Shown piece by piece: positions 28,165 through 36,784 of a stretch of 64,000 nt of DNA. The stretch is from Oscillospiraceae bacterium. Its GTDB lineage: Bacteria > Bacillota > Clostridia > Oscillospirales > Oscillospiraceae. Location: positions 1 through 64,000 of the forward strand of contig JAHHSI010000003.1 in the NCBI GenBank assembly GCA_020025275.1. The letters are read 5' to 3'. The translations under genes and the position numbers were made by a program. The notes beneath the pieces are model-generated. The model saw only the letters and a list, made by a program, of their open reading frames with translations. It was not told where the DNA came from and did not search any database. Every line of letters starts with the position of its first letter. Positions within the stretch are counted from its first letter, which is position 1.

Positions 28165-28381
28165 ACATAATAGTCAATAGAGGCGCGGAAAGTAGGGTAT
28201 CAGCTCATAAGAGGACAGGCCCTCAAAGAGTGAGTTGAAAAGGGACTTTTCGCCGAAAGGACATAGCTGGCCTGCATCTTTTGTCCTTGGTGATGTCGCG
28301 TAAACGATGTTACTGTCATGCTCTTCTCCAAAGACATGGTGCGCTATTGGTCAACTACTGTTGATCAATAGCGCTTTTTTT
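28165..28381 (+). ncRNA. Lysine riboswitch (L-box) with terminator, predicted ON switch
   Basis: The leader shows the L-box consensus in order: AGAGGCGCG after the 5' P1 strand, the AGTAGGGTAT loop-E-like element, GGGACTTTTCGCCGAA, the CTGGCCTGCA block, ACTGTCATG, and ATGGTGCGCTATTG at the 3' end. P1 can form between 28173-28180 and 28344-28351 (8 bp with two G-U pairs). A 15-bp terminator stem (28341-28355 with 28360-28374, then seven T residues) uses the same bases 28344-28351 in its 5' arm. P1 and terminator are therefore exclusive: lysine binding, which stabilises P1, should block termination. That is the reverse of classical lysC-type lysine riboswitches and fits control of lysine breakdown. 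Confidence 0.88.
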
Positions 28382-28460
28382 GCGGAGATAAGCGTGGCAC
28401 CTATTTGCTTTATTTGGAAAATCATGTCCAACTGATCATCATTTTAAGGAGGATACTATC

Positions 28461-28856
28461 ATGGAAAAGATGACTTCTCTGCTCCGCCTGAGAATGAGCG
28501 CAAAGGATGCTCATTACGGCGGAAACCTGGTGGATGGTGCGCATATGGTGCACCTGTTCGGTGACGTGGCTACGGAACTGCTGATCAAGTGCGACGGCGA
28601 TGAGGGCCTGTTCTGCGCTTATGACAACATCGAGTTCCTGGCTCCCGTGTATGCCGGCGATTACATCGAGGCCTACGGTGAGATCGAGAAGGTGGGCAAC
28701 AGCTCTCGTGTGATGAAGTTTGAGGCCCGCAAGGTGATTGTTTCCCGTCCTGACATCAGCCCCTCTGCTGCTGACGTTCTGGAAGAGCCTGTGGTGGTAT
28801 GCCGTGCTCACGGTACATGTGTGACCCCCAAGGATTGCCAGCGCAACAACAAGTAA
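28461..28856 (+). CDS. kal: 3-aminobutyryl-CoA ammonia-lyase
   Basis: A 131-residue hot-dog-fold enzyme that removes ammonia from L-3-aminobutyryl-CoA to give crotonyl-CoA, which the crt-hbd-bcd-etf enzymes then reduce. Size and motifs (RLRMSAKDAHYGGNLVDGA and GDYIEAYGEIEKVG) match Kal of lysine fermenters. It is the first gene after the lysine riboswitch, with AAGGAGGATACT upstream. Codon use is highly biased, as across this operon. Cytoplasmic. Confidence 0.9.
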   Translation: MEKMTSLLRLRMSAKDAHYGGNLVDGAHMVHLFGDVATELLIKCDGDEGLFCAYDNIEFLAPVYAGDYIEAYGEIEKVGNSSRVMKFEARKVIVSRPDISPSAADVLEEPVVVCRAHGTCVTPKDCQRNNK

Positions 28857-28875
28857 TAGGGAGGCAGTCGTAGAA

Positions 28876-29697
28876 ATGGAAAAGCTGATTATTACTGCTG
28901 CAATCTGCGGCGCAGAAGTTACGAAGGAGCACAATCCTGCTGTTCCTTACACACTGGAGGAGATGGTCCGTGAAGCAAAGTCTGCCTTCGAGGCCGGCGC
29001 CGCTGTGATCCATGTCCATGTCCGCGAGGATGATGGCACTCCCACCCAGGATCGTGAGCGTTTCCGCGTGGTGCTGGATGCCATCAAGGAAGCATGCCCC
29101 GGCGTGATCCTGATCCCCTCCACCGGCGGGGCTACCGGTATGACGCCTGAGGAGCGCCTGCAGCCCACCGAACTGATGCCTGAGATGGCAACGCTGGACT
29201 GCGGCACCTGCAACTTCTCCGACGATATTTTCGTCAACGATATGCCCACCATGCGCGCTTTCGGCAAGCGTATGCTGGAGAACAATATCAAGCCCGAGTA
29301 CGAGTGCTTTGAGATCGGCCATCTGGATACCATCCTGAATATGGCGGCCAAGGGCGAGGTTCCCGGTGCACCCATGCAGTTCAACTTCGTGCTGGGCGTC
29401 AATGGCTGCACCCCGGCCACCGTGGATAATCTGAGCTTCCTGGTCAACAAGATCCCGGCCGGTTCCACTTGGACCGTCACCGGTGTTGGCCGTGGCGCAT
29501 GGCCGATGGCTGCGGCCGGTATCGTCATGGGCGGTAACGTCCGTGTTGGCTTCGAGGACAATATCTATCTGGGCCGTGGTCACAAGGCTGCCTCCAACGG
29601 TGAGCTGGTGGCGAAGGTCGTACGTCTGGCCAAGGAGCTGGGCCGTGAGATTGCCACGCCCGACGAGGCCCGCAAGATTCTGGGCCTGACCAAGTAA
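28876..29697 (+). CDS. kce: 3-keto-5-aminohexanoate cleavage enzyme (BKACE family)
   Basis: A 273-residue zinc enzyme of the BKACE/DUF849 family. It condenses 3-keto-5-aminohexanoate with acetyl-CoA and splits it to acetoacetate and 3-aminobutyryl-CoA. The zinc ligands are visible: His46 and His48 in VIHVHVRE and the Glu in VGFEDN (about residue 227). PSTGGATGM binds the keto acid. Gap to kal is 19 bp. The acetoacetate made here is the acceptor for the CoA-transferase encoded at 35-36.6 kb. Confidence 0.93.
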   Translation: MEKLIITAAICGAEVTKEHNPAVPYTLEEMVREAKSAFEAGAAVIHVHVREDDGTPTQDRERFRVVLDAIKEACPGVILIPSTGGATGMTPEERLQPTELMPEMATLDCGTCNFSDDIFVNDMPTMRAFGKRMLENNIKPEYECFEIGHLDTILNMAAKGEVPGAPMQFNFVLGVNGCTPATVDNLSFLVNKIPAGSTWTVTGVGRGAWPMAAAGIVMGGNVRVGFEDNIYLGRGHKAASNGELVAKVVRLAKELGREIATPDEARKILGLTK

Positions 29698-29767
29698 AAC
29701 AGCATTTTCTGAAGATACACTGAATCGTGCAGTATGCACCAACATATTATTTAGGAGGAATATAATT

Positions 29768-30820
29768 ATGGCAGAGCTGAAAGGTAATAAGTACGGTACT
29801 CACAGAGTGATTGAGCCCAAGGGCGTTCTGACCCAGGCTGCTTGGAAGATCGATAACGACATGTCCAAGGTGTATTCCAACGAGATCGTCTGCGACGTGA
29901 TCTCCCTGAACGTTGACTCCGCTTCTTTCACTCAGATTTCTGAGGCTTGCGGCGGCGATGAGAAGAAGATCGGCGAGATGATCATGGGGATTGTCGCTGA
30001 GCGCGGCAAGCAGCAGAACCCCGTCACCGGTTCCGGCGGTATGTTCATCGGTAAGATCGCTCACATCGGTGAGGACCTGCTGGCAAAGCCCGACTTTGAC
30101 CTGAAGGTTGGCGATAAGATCGCTTCCCTGGTGTCCCTGTCCATGACGCCCCTGCGCATCGATGAGATCAAGGCCATCCACAAGGACATTGACCGTGTGG
30201 ATATCGTGGGTAAGGCCATCCTGTTTGAGTCCGCAATCTATGCCAAGCTGCCTGATGATATGTCCGAGCCTCTGGCTCTGGCTGCTCTGGACGTTGCCGG
30301 TGCTCCTGCACAGGCCCGCAAGCTGCCCAAGGAGGGCGACAGCGTTCTGATCCTGGGCGCTAATGGTAAGTCCGCTGTTCTGTGCGGCTACGAGGCCATG
30401 AAGAAGGTCGGCCCCAATGGTAAGGTCGTGGGCGTTGTCCGCAAGGAGTCCCAGGTTGCCGATCTGATGGAGCTGGGTGTTTACACCGACGTTGTGGTCG
30501 CCGACTGCACCAAGCCTGTTGAGGTTATGGAGGCTGCTCTGGCTGCCAACGGCGGCAAGGAGTATGATATCTCCATCTGCTGCGTGAACATCGAGTCCTG
30601 CGAGATGTCCGCTATTCTGCCTGTCCGTGATGACGGTCTGGTCTACTTCTTCTCCATGGCTACTTCCTTCACCAAGGCTGCTCTGGGCGCTGAGGGTATC
30701 GGCAAGGACGTGACCATGATCGTGGGTAACGGCTATACCAAGAACCACGCTGAGATCACCCTGAACGTGCTGCGCGAGTGCCCCAAGCTGCGCAAGCTGT
30801 TCGACGAGAAGTATTGCTAA
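29768..30820 (+). CDS. kdd: L-erythro-3,5-diaminohexanoate dehydrogenase
   Basis: A 350-residue dehydrogenase that oxidises and deaminates 3,5-diaminohexanoate to 3-keto-5-aminohexanoate using NAD+. It has a Rossmann-like core with VLILGANGKSAVLCGYEAM (about residues 195-213) and the family N-terminus YGTHRVIEPKGVLTQAAWK. AGGAGGAATATAATT precedes the ATG. It lies between kce and kamA with short gaps and no terminator. The unusually rich use of GCT, CGT and AAG codons indicates high expression. Confidence 0.92.
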   Translation: MAELKGNKYGTHRVIEPKGVLTQAAWKIDNDMSKVYSNEIVCDVISLNVDSASFTQISEACGGDEKKIGEMIMGIVAERGKQQNPVTGSGGMFIGKIAHIGEDLLAKPDFDLKVGDKIASLVSLSMTPLRIDEIKAIHKDIDRVDIVGKAILFESAIYAKLPDDMSEPLALAALDVAGAPAQARKLPKEGDSVLILGANGKSAVLCGYEAMKKVGPNGKVVGVVRKESQVADLMELGVYTDVVVADCTKPVEVMEAALAANGGKEYDISICCVNIESCEMSAILPVRDDGLVYFFSMATSFTKAALGAEGIGKDVTMIVGNGYTKNHAEITLNVLRECPKLRKLFDEKYC

Positions 30821-30915
30821 AATAGCATCAATACATGATGGCAGGGCGTCCCTTGGCGGCCGTCCTGCCATCAAGGGCATTTACTGAAAATTGATTATAA
30901 AGGAGTACAACGATT

Positions 30916-32163
30916 ATGAAGACTCGTAATGGCCTGTTTGCGGACGTTCCTGAAAATCTGTGGAATGACTGGCATTGGCAGGTAGATAACCGCGCCGAAA
31001 CCGTTGAAGACCTGAAAAAGTATATGAACCTGACCGCCGATGAAGAGGCTGGTGTTGCCAAGACTCTGGGCAAGCTGCGTATGGCAGTGACCCCGTACTA
31101 CCTGTCTCTGATCGATCTGGACGATCCCTATGATCCCATTCGTAAGATGGCAATTCCGCGCGCTGAGGAGCTGGAGTATGCCGACTATGAGGATGCCGAC
31201 CCCCTGCACGAGGATGTCGACTCTCCCTGCCCCGGCCTGACCCACCGCTATCCCGACCGTGTGCTGCTGCTGATCACTGACCAGTGCTCCATGTACTGCC
31301 GTCACTGCACCCGCCGCCGTTTTGCCGGTCAGAACGACTGTGAAGTTCCGATGGCTCAGATCGATAAGTGCATCGATTACGTTGCAGCTCACCCTGAAGT
31401 CCGCGACGTGCTGCTGTCCGGCGGTGACAGCCTGATGGTTTCCGATGAGACGCTGGAGTATATCATCAAGCGCGTGCGTGCGATCCCTCACGTGGAAATC
31501 GTACGTCTGGGCTCCCGTACTCCCGTTGTCTGCCCCCAGCGTATTACGCCTGAGCTGTGCAATATGCTGAAGAAGTATCATCCGATTTGGCTGAATACCC
31601 ACTTCAACACCCCCAAGGAAGTGACGCCCGAGGCAGCCAAGGCCTGCGCCATGCTGGCTGATGCCGGTATTCCTCTGGGCAACCAGAGCGTGCTGCTGGC
31701 CGGCGTGAACGACTGCTCTCACATCATGATGGATCTGGTGCACGAGCTGGTGAAGATGCGTGTACGTCCTTACTATATCTATGCTTGCGATCCTTCTCTG
31801 GGTCTGAGCCACTTCCGTACCCCTGTTTCCAAGGGTATCGAGATCATGGAAGCACTGCGCGGCCACACCTCCGGTTACTGCATCCCCACCTTTGTGGTCG
31901 ACGCTCCCGGCGGCGGCGGCAAGACGCCCGTGATGCCCAACTACCTGATCTCTCAGACGCCTCGTAAGGTGATCCTGCGCAACTTCGAGGGCGTGATCAC
32001 CTCTTACACGGAGCCGGATCATTACGTTCAGGACTGCCACTGTGATGTGTGCACCGGTAAGAAGAAGACTGAAAAGACCGGTGTTGCTTGGGTTGCCGAG
32101 GGTACTGCTCAGCATTACCTGGAGCCCACCAAGCTGCTGCGTAACGAGCGTCACGTGAAGTAA
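30916..32163 (+). CDS. kamA: Lysine 2,3-aminomutase
   Basis: A 415-residue radical SAM and PLP enzyme that turns L-lysine into L-beta-lysine, the first pathway step. The cluster motif CSMYCRHC (Cys124, Cys128, Cys131) is intact, and the PLP lysine lies in PGGGGKTPV (Lys336). LSGGDSLM is the SAM-binding GGE-like segment with Asp. The C-terminal CDVCTGKK motif is the zinc-site region. AAGGAGTACAACGATT precedes the ATG. Clear full-length family member. Confidence 0.96.
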   Translation: MKTRNGLFADVPENLWNDWHWQVDNRAETVEDLKKYMNLTADEEAGVAKTLGKLRMAVTPYYLSLIDLDDPYDPIRKMAIPRAEELEYADYEDADPLHEDVDSPCPGLTHRYPDRVLLLITDQCSMYCRHCTRRRFAGQNDCEVPMAQIDKCIDYVAAHPEVRDVLLSGGDSLMVSDETLEYIIKRVRAIPHVEIVRLGSRTPVVCPQRITPELCNMLKKYHPIWLNTHFNTPKEVTPEAAKACAMLADAGIPLGNQSVLLAGVNDCSHIMMDLVHELVKMRVRPYYIYACDPSLGLSHFRTPVSKGIEIMEALRGHTSGYCIPTFVVDAPGGGGKTPVMPNYLISQTPRKVILRNFEGVITSYTEPDHYVQDCHCDVCTGKKKTEKTGVAWVAEGTAQHYLEPTKLLRNERHVK

Positions 32164-32186
32164 TTGAATTAAGAGGTAATAGAAAC

Positions 32187-33746
32187 ATGGAAAGCAAACT
32201 CGGCTTGAATATTGAATTGGTCAATCAGGCTCGGGAATCCGCTGCACGAGTTGCAGCGGATGTCCAGGGCTTCATTGACCAGCATACCACGGTTACCGTG
32301 GAGCGCGCCGTCTGCCGCCTGTTGGGGATCGACGGCGTGAACGAGATGGATGTTCCCATGCCCAACGTTGTGGTAGACCACCTGCTGGCCAGCTCCATGC
32401 TGCCTGCCGGTGCTGCCTGGGCCATCGGCAACGCCATGCTCGAGACCGGCAAGGACCCTCAGGGTGTTGCTGAGGCTGTGGACGCAGGCGAGATCGACCT
32501 GTCTAAGCTGCCCGCACACAGCGACGAAGAGATCCGTGCCGTCATTGCCCCCGTGGTCAACGCCACGGTGGAGCGGATCAACAAGAACGTCCATGAGCGC
32601 AATGAATTCCTGAAGGAGTTCGGCGACAAGGAAGGCCCCTATCTGTATATCATCGTGGCTACCGGTAATATCTATGAGGATATTATTCAGGCAAAGGCCG
32701 GTGCAAAGCAGGGCGCCGACATCATCGCCGTGATTCGTACCACCGGGCAGTCTCTGCTGGACTACGTGCCGTACGGCGCTACCACAGAGGGCTTTGGCGG
32801 TACCTATGCCACGCAGGAGAACTTCCGCCTGATGCGTGAGGCTCTGGACGAGGTAGGTAAGGAGCAGAAGCGCTACATTCGCTTGTGCAACTACTGCTCC
32901 GGTCTGTGCATGCCCGAAATCGCAGCCATGGGCGCTCTGGAGCGTCTGGACGTGATGCTGAACGACGCACTGTATGGCATTTTGTTCCGTGATATCAATA
33001 TGCAGCGCACCATCGTTGACCAGTACTTCTCCCGCGTCATCAACGGCTATGCCGGCGTGATCATCAACACCGGTGAGGATAACTATCTGACCACCGACGA
33101 TGCCATTACGGCTGCCCATACGGTGCTGGCTTCTCAGTTCCTCAACGAGGCCTTTGCGAAGGAAGCCGGTATGCGTGAAGAGCAGATGGGTCTGGGCCAC
33201 GCATTCGAGATGGATCCCTCCGTGGAGAACACCTTCCTCTATGAGCTGGCACAGGCACAGATGGCCCGTGAGATCTTCCCCAAGGCGCCCTTGAAGTATA
33301 TGCCTCCCACGAAGTTCATGACCGGTAATATCTTCCGTGGCCACATTCAGGATGCACTGTTCAATATGATCACCATTCTGACCGGCCAGAAGCTGCAGCT
33401 GCTGGGCATGATGACCGAGGCAATCCACACTCCCTTTATGTCTGACCGTGCTCTGGCGATCGAGAACGCTCAGTACATCTTCCGCACCATGAAGGATCTG
33501 GGCGGCGAACTGATTTACAAGGAGGATGGCATCATCCGCAACCGTGCAAATGAGGTTCTGACAAAGGCCGCAGATCTGCTGAAGGAGATCGAGGAACTGG
33601 GTCTGTTCACCACCATTGAGAAGGGTATCTTTGCCGATGTTAAGCGTCCGAAGGACGGCGGTAAGGGCCTGGCCGGTGTTGTTGTGAAGGACGAAAAGTA
33701 CTTCAATCCCTTCATTGAAGTCATGAAAGGGAGGGTCGCCGAATGA
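32187..33746 (+). CDS. kamD: Beta-lysine 5,6-aminomutase alpha subunit
   Basis: The 519-residue TIM-barrel subunit of the B12/PLP enzyme that moves the terminal amino group of beta-lysine to carbon 5, giving 3,5-diaminohexanoate. Conserved stretches include QAKAGAKQGADIIAVIRTTGQS, cited here in part as GAKQGADIIAVIRTTGQ, and VIINTGEDNYLTT. It ends in ATGA overlap with kamE (33743-33746). The enzyme needs adenosylcobalamin, supplied with help from the adenosyltransferase gene just downstream, and reactivation by KamBC encoded upstream. Confidence 0.95.
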   Translation: MESKLGLNIELVNQARESAARVAADVQGFIDQHTTVTVERAVCRLLGIDGVNEMDVPMPNVVVDHLLASSMLPAGAAWAIGNAMLETGKDPQGVAEAVDAGEIDLSKLPAHSDEEIRAVIAPVVNATVERINKNVHERNEFLKEFGDKEGPYLYIIVATGNIYEDIIQAKAGAKQGADIIAVIRTTGQSLLDYVPYGATTEGFGGTYATQENFRLMREALDEVGKEQKRYIRLCNYCSGLCMPEIAAMGALERLDVMLNDALYGILFRDINMQRTIVDQYFSRVINGYAGVIINTGEDNYLTTDDAITAAHTVLASQFLNEAFAKEAGMREEQMGLGHAFEMDPSVENTFLYELAQAQMAREIFPKAPLKYMPPTKFMTGNIFRGHIQDALFNMITILTGQKLQLLGMMTEAIHTPFMSDRALAIENAQYIFRTMKDLGGELIYKEDGIIRNRANEVLTKAADLLKEIEELGLFTTIEKGIFADVKRPKDGGKGLAGVVVKDEKYFNPFIEVMKGRVAE

Positions 33747-34531
33747 GTTCCGGACTGTATAATACCCATAAAATCGATTTTGATACCACACTGGATCTGA
33801 CCCGTCTGAAGCCCTACGGCGACACGATGAACGACGGTAAAGTGCAGACCAGCTTTACCCTGCCTGTCAAGGACGACGAGCGCGGCGAAGAGGCTGCCCG
33901 CCAGATCGCCAAGAAGATGGGCCTGGACGAGCCCAACGTGGCTTTCCACACACCGCTGGATGCAGAGTTTACCTTCTATGTGGTGTACGGCAGCTGCGTG
34001 CACACCATCAACTATGAGGATATCCACGTCATCACCGTGGAGTCCGACACCATGGATATGGAAACCACCAACGAATATATCCGCGAGAACATCGGCCGCA
34101 AGGTCGTGATGCTGGGTGCCTCTACCGGTACCGACGCACACACCGTAGGTATCGATGCGATCATGAACCGTAAGGGCTTTGCCGGCCACTACGGTCTGGA
34201 GCGCTACGACATGATCGAGGCCTTGAACATGGGTTCTCAGGTCCTCAATGAGGACTTCATCAAGAAGGCTCTGGAAATTCATGCGGATGTACTGCTGGTG
34301 TCCCAGACCGTGACCCAGAAGGATGTGCATATCCAGAACCTGACGAACCTTATCGAACTGCTGGAAGCTGAGGGCCTGCGCGACAAGTTTATTGTTTGCT
34401 GCGGCGGTCCCCGTATCACGCACGAACTGGCCAAGGAGCTGGGCTATGACGCCGGCTTCGGCGCCGGTAAGTACGCCGATGACGTGGCCAGCTTTGCTGT
34501 GACCGAAATGGTCAAGCGCGGCATGAAGTAA
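33743..34531 (+). CDS. kamE: Beta-lysine 5,6-aminomutase beta subunit
   Basis: The 262-residue B12-binding subunit. It carries the cobalamin motif DAHTVG (Asp131-x-His133-x-x-Gly136, with His as the lower cobalt ligand) and Lys144 in MNRKGFAGHY, which matches the PLP lysine of the characterised enzyme at the same number. CCGGPRITHELAKELGYDAGFG is the end of the B12 fold (GGPRIT and GFGAG portions visible). The overlap with kamD ensures equal amounts of both chains. Confidence 0.96.
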   Translation: MSSGLYNTHKIDFDTTLDLTRLKPYGDTMNDGKVQTSFTLPVKDDERGEEAARQIAKKMGLDEPNVAFHTPLDAEFTFYVVYGSCVHTINYEDIHVITVESDTMDMETTNEYIRENIGRKVVMLGASTGTDAHTVGIDAIMNRKGFAGHYGLERYDMIEALNMGSQVLNEDFIKKALEIHADVLLVSQTVTQKDVHIQNLTNLIELLEAEGLRDKFIVCCGGPRITHELAKELGYDAGFGAGKYADDVASFAVTEMVKRGMK

Positions 34532-34550
34532 GATCTTAAATGCAGCTATG

Positions 34551-34579
34551 ACGGCCATGGAGAATTTCTTCATGGCCGT
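34551..34579 (+). repeat. Inverted repeat after kamE
   Basis: Nine-bp arms ACGGCCATG (34551-34559) and CATGGCCGT (34571-34579). There is no following T run, so it may be an mRNA-end or processing hairpin instead of a full terminator. Confidence 0.5.
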
Positions 34580-34607
34580 TCCGGCTGATGGGAGAAAGGG
34601 TGGCTGA

Positions 34608-35138
34608 ATGAACCAGGGAAAGATCCATGTGTACTGCGGAGACGGCAAAGGAAAGACCACAGCCGCCATGGGACTGAGCGTGCGCGCCTGTGGACATGGC
34701 TGGCCGGTCGTCCTCAGCCAGTTCCTGAAGGGATCGACCACCGGCGAACTGAACATCTTGCGCTCACTGGCACAGTATCACATTGTTGAAGCGCCGCAGC
34801 GGACGATGAAATTTGTGTTTCAGATGAGCGATGCGGAGAAAGCGGAGTGCCGTGCACAGGTGCAGCAGCACTTCCACGACACCGTGGCTGCCGTGGAGAA
34901 ATATCAGGCCAAACTTTTGGTCATGGATGAGGTATTAGATGCGGTGGCATTGGGTATGCTGGATGATGAGGAACTGGCAGAGTTTTTGAAGAACCGCCCG
35001 GCAGAGCTGGAGGTCGTCATGACCGGCCGGGAGCCGACGCCTTGCATCGATCCTCTGTGTGATTACATCACACGCATGACCAAGGTGCGGCATCCTTTCG
35101 ATCAGGGCTTGGGTGCGCGCATCGGCGTAGAGTTTTAA
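34608..35138 (+). CDS. cobA: Cob(I)yrinic acid a,c-diamide adenosyltransferase (CobA/BtuR type)
   Basis: A 176-residue P-loop enzyme that transfers adenosyl from ATP to Co(I) corrinoids. The Walker A GDGKGKTTAAMG (residues 11-22) and LLVMDEVLDAVALG (about 104) are typical. The site lies 76 bp after kamE, within reach of the lysine operon transcript, and is preceded by GGGAGAAAGGGTGG. Its presence here, and the absence of other cobalamin genes, points to a role in supplying adenosylcobalamin to KamDE. Confidence 0.92.
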   Translation: MNQGKIHVYCGDGKGKTTAAMGLSVRACGHGWPVVLSQFLKGSTTGELNILRSLAQYHIVEAPQRTMKFVFQMSDAEKAECRAQVQQHFHDTVAAVEKYQAKLLVMDEVLDAVALGMLDDEELAEFLKNRPAELEVVMTGREPTPCIDPLCDYITRMTKVRHPFDQGLGARIGVEF

Positions 35139-35168
35139 GGAAAACTCTGGAGTAAGGCGCAACGTAAC

Positions 35169-35197
35169 TTGCTTTTTGCAGGTGGTTGTGCTATGAT
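35169..35197 (+). promoter_or_regulatory. Putative promoter of the CoA-transferase genes
   Basis: TTGCTT (35169-35174) and TATGAT (35192-35197), 17-bp spacer, 64 bp before the start codon. Confidence 0.55.
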
Positions 35198-35261
35198 GAA
35201 ATTGTTAAAACAGAAACGAATTCTATATTCGTAGAGTACATAACAACAAGGAGGAACAGAA

Positions 35262-35954
35262 ATGGCAAAGAAACCTGTAATCACTGCCAAAGAGGCAGCA
35301 GCTATGATTCCTGAAGGTGCCACCATTATGTGCGGCGGCTTCTTGGGCTGCGGTCAGGCCAGAGCTATCGTTAAGGAGTTGGTCGCTTCCGGCAAGGGAG
35401 GCTTCACTCTGATCGCTAACGATATGGGTCGTGCGGTGGGTCCCAAGGGCGAGGAGTTCTTCGGCATTGCCGAGCTGATCCACAATAAGCAGGTCAAGCG
35501 CGTAGTCGCTACCCACGTGGGTATGACTCCTGAGGTTGGCCAGCAGAACACAGAAGGGACGCTGGAAGTGAACCTGCTGCCCCAGGGCACTCTGGCGGAG
35601 TGCATCCGCGCTGCCGGCGCAGGTCTGGGCGGCGTGCTGACTCCCGTAGGTGTGGACACTCTGGTTGAGGAGAGCCCCTTCTGCATGGGCAAGCAGACCA
35701 TTGACGGCAAGGATTACCTGCTGATGAAGCCTGTTCACGCTGATGTTGCTCTGCTGGGCACCTACAAGTGCGATGAGGCCGGTAACTGCTGGTACAAGGG
35801 CACCATGCGCAACTTCAACACTGTGATGGCTACGGCTGCGGATCTGGTTATTGCCGAGACCGAGTATGTTGTTCCTGTGGGTGAAATCAACCACGAGGAC
35901 ATCCACACCTTCGGTATTTGCGTTGACTACATCGTGGAAGGAGATAGAAAGTAA
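35262..35954 (+). CDS. atoD: Butyrate/acetoacetate CoA-transferase subunit A
   Basis: The 230-residue alpha subunit of a class I CoA-transferase. MCGGFLGCGQARAIV is the glycine-rich CoA-site region of the family. In lysine fermentation this enzyme moves CoA from butyryl-CoA to acetoacetate, releasing butyrate. The ORF overlaps the stop to start boundary of subunit B by one base (35954). AAGGAGGAACAGAA precedes the ATG. Strong codon bias as in the kam genes. Confidence 0.9.
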   Translation: MAKKPVITAKEAAAMIPEGATIMCGGFLGCGQARAIVKELVASGKGGFTLIANDMGRAVGPKGEEFFGIAELIHNKQVKRVVATHVGMTPEVGQQNTEGTLEVNLLPQGTLAECIRAAGAGLGGVLTPVGVDTLVEESPFCMGKQTIDGKDYLLMKPVHADVALLGTYKCDEAGNCWYKGTMRNFNTVMATAADLVIAETEYVVPVGEINHEDIHTFGICVDYIVEGDRK

Positions 35955-36622
35955 TGGATAGAAGCGAAATCAAGGCCTTTATTGCTAAGCGCTGCGCCAA
36001 GGAACTGAAGGACGGCGACGTTGTTAACCTGGGTATCGGCCTGCCCACGATGATCCCTCACTTCCTGCCCGAGGGTGTGGAGCTGGTAATCCATGCTGAG
36101 CTGGGCATTGTTGGTGCCGGTGCCGCTCCTGCTGAGGGCAGCGAGAACTATGATCCCTACCATGTGGTGGACGCCGGCGGCAGCCCTGCATCCGTTGCTT
36201 GCGACGGCGGTTTCATCGACTCCGCTTCCAACTTCGGCCTGATCCGCGGCGGCCACGTGGACGCTTGCTTCCTGGGCGCTCTGGAAGTTGATGCACAGGG
36301 CAATCTGGCCAACTGGATCATCCCTGGCAAGAAGATGCCCGGTATGGGCGGCGCCATGGATCTGTGCGTCGGTGCCAAGAAGTGCATCGTCTGCATGGAG
36401 CACACCGCTAAGGGCAATCCCAAGATTCTGGAGCAGTGCAAGCTGCCCCTGACGGCTTCTCACTGCGTCAACACCATCATCACCGAGATGTGCGTGTTCC
36501 AGGTTACGGAGAATGGTCTGGTCATGACCGAGCTGAACCCCGAGTTCACGGTTGAGGATGTCAAGGCTGCTACGGCTGCTCCCTTCACTGTGGCTGAGGA
36601 CTGCAAGTCCATGCTGGACTGA
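35954..36622 (+). CDS. atoA: Butyrate/acetoacetate CoA-transferase subunit B
   Basis: The 222-residue beta subunit with the catalytic glutamate in HAELGIVGAG (Glu49), which forms the enzyme-CoA thioester. The usual family motif is SENGxxG; here the residues after Glu are Leu-Gly, a divergence shared by some butyryl-CoA:acetoacetate enzymes. GLPTMIPHFLPEG and GSPASVACDGGFIDS match the family. Starts in overlap with subunit A and ends before a strong terminator. Confidence 0.9.
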   Translation: MDRSEIKAFIAKRCAKELKDGDVVNLGIGLPTMIPHFLPEGVELVIHAELGIVGAGAAPAEGSENYDPYHVVDAGGSPASVACDGGFIDSASNFGLIRGGHVDACFLGALEVDAQGNLANWIIPGKKMPGMGGAMDLCVGAKKCIVCMEHTAKGNPKILEQCKLPLTASHCVNTIITEMCVFQVTENGLVMTELNPEFTVEDVKAATAAPFTVAEDCKSMLD

Positions 36623-36640
36623 TTCCTGCAAGAACATAAA

Positions 36641-36671
36641 AAGGAACCGCTGCAAAGCGGTTCCTTTTTTT
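36641..36671 (+). terminator. Terminator of the CoA-transferase genes
   Basis: Eleven-bp stem with a GCAA loop (36641-36651 with 36656-36666), followed by a T run. Confidence 0.9.
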
Positions 36672-36705
36672 AGCATCCGCAGTACGGAAACACTGCGGAA
36701 AAGCG

Positions 36706-36733
36706 TTGCGGCTTGCAGAAAATATGATATAAT
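36706..36733 (+). promoter_or_regulatory. Promoter of the PhzF-like gene
   Basis: TTGCGG (36706-36711) and TATAAT (36728-36733), 16-bp spacer. Confidence 0.6.
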
Positions 36734-36784
36734 GGCGCTATCCGAGCACAAAAACAAAGTCGGGACAAAGGGGGAACTTCACCT

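Noticed and set aside
34551..34579. Terminator after kamE
   Set aside because: The hairpin has no T tract, so I listed it only as an inverted repeat.
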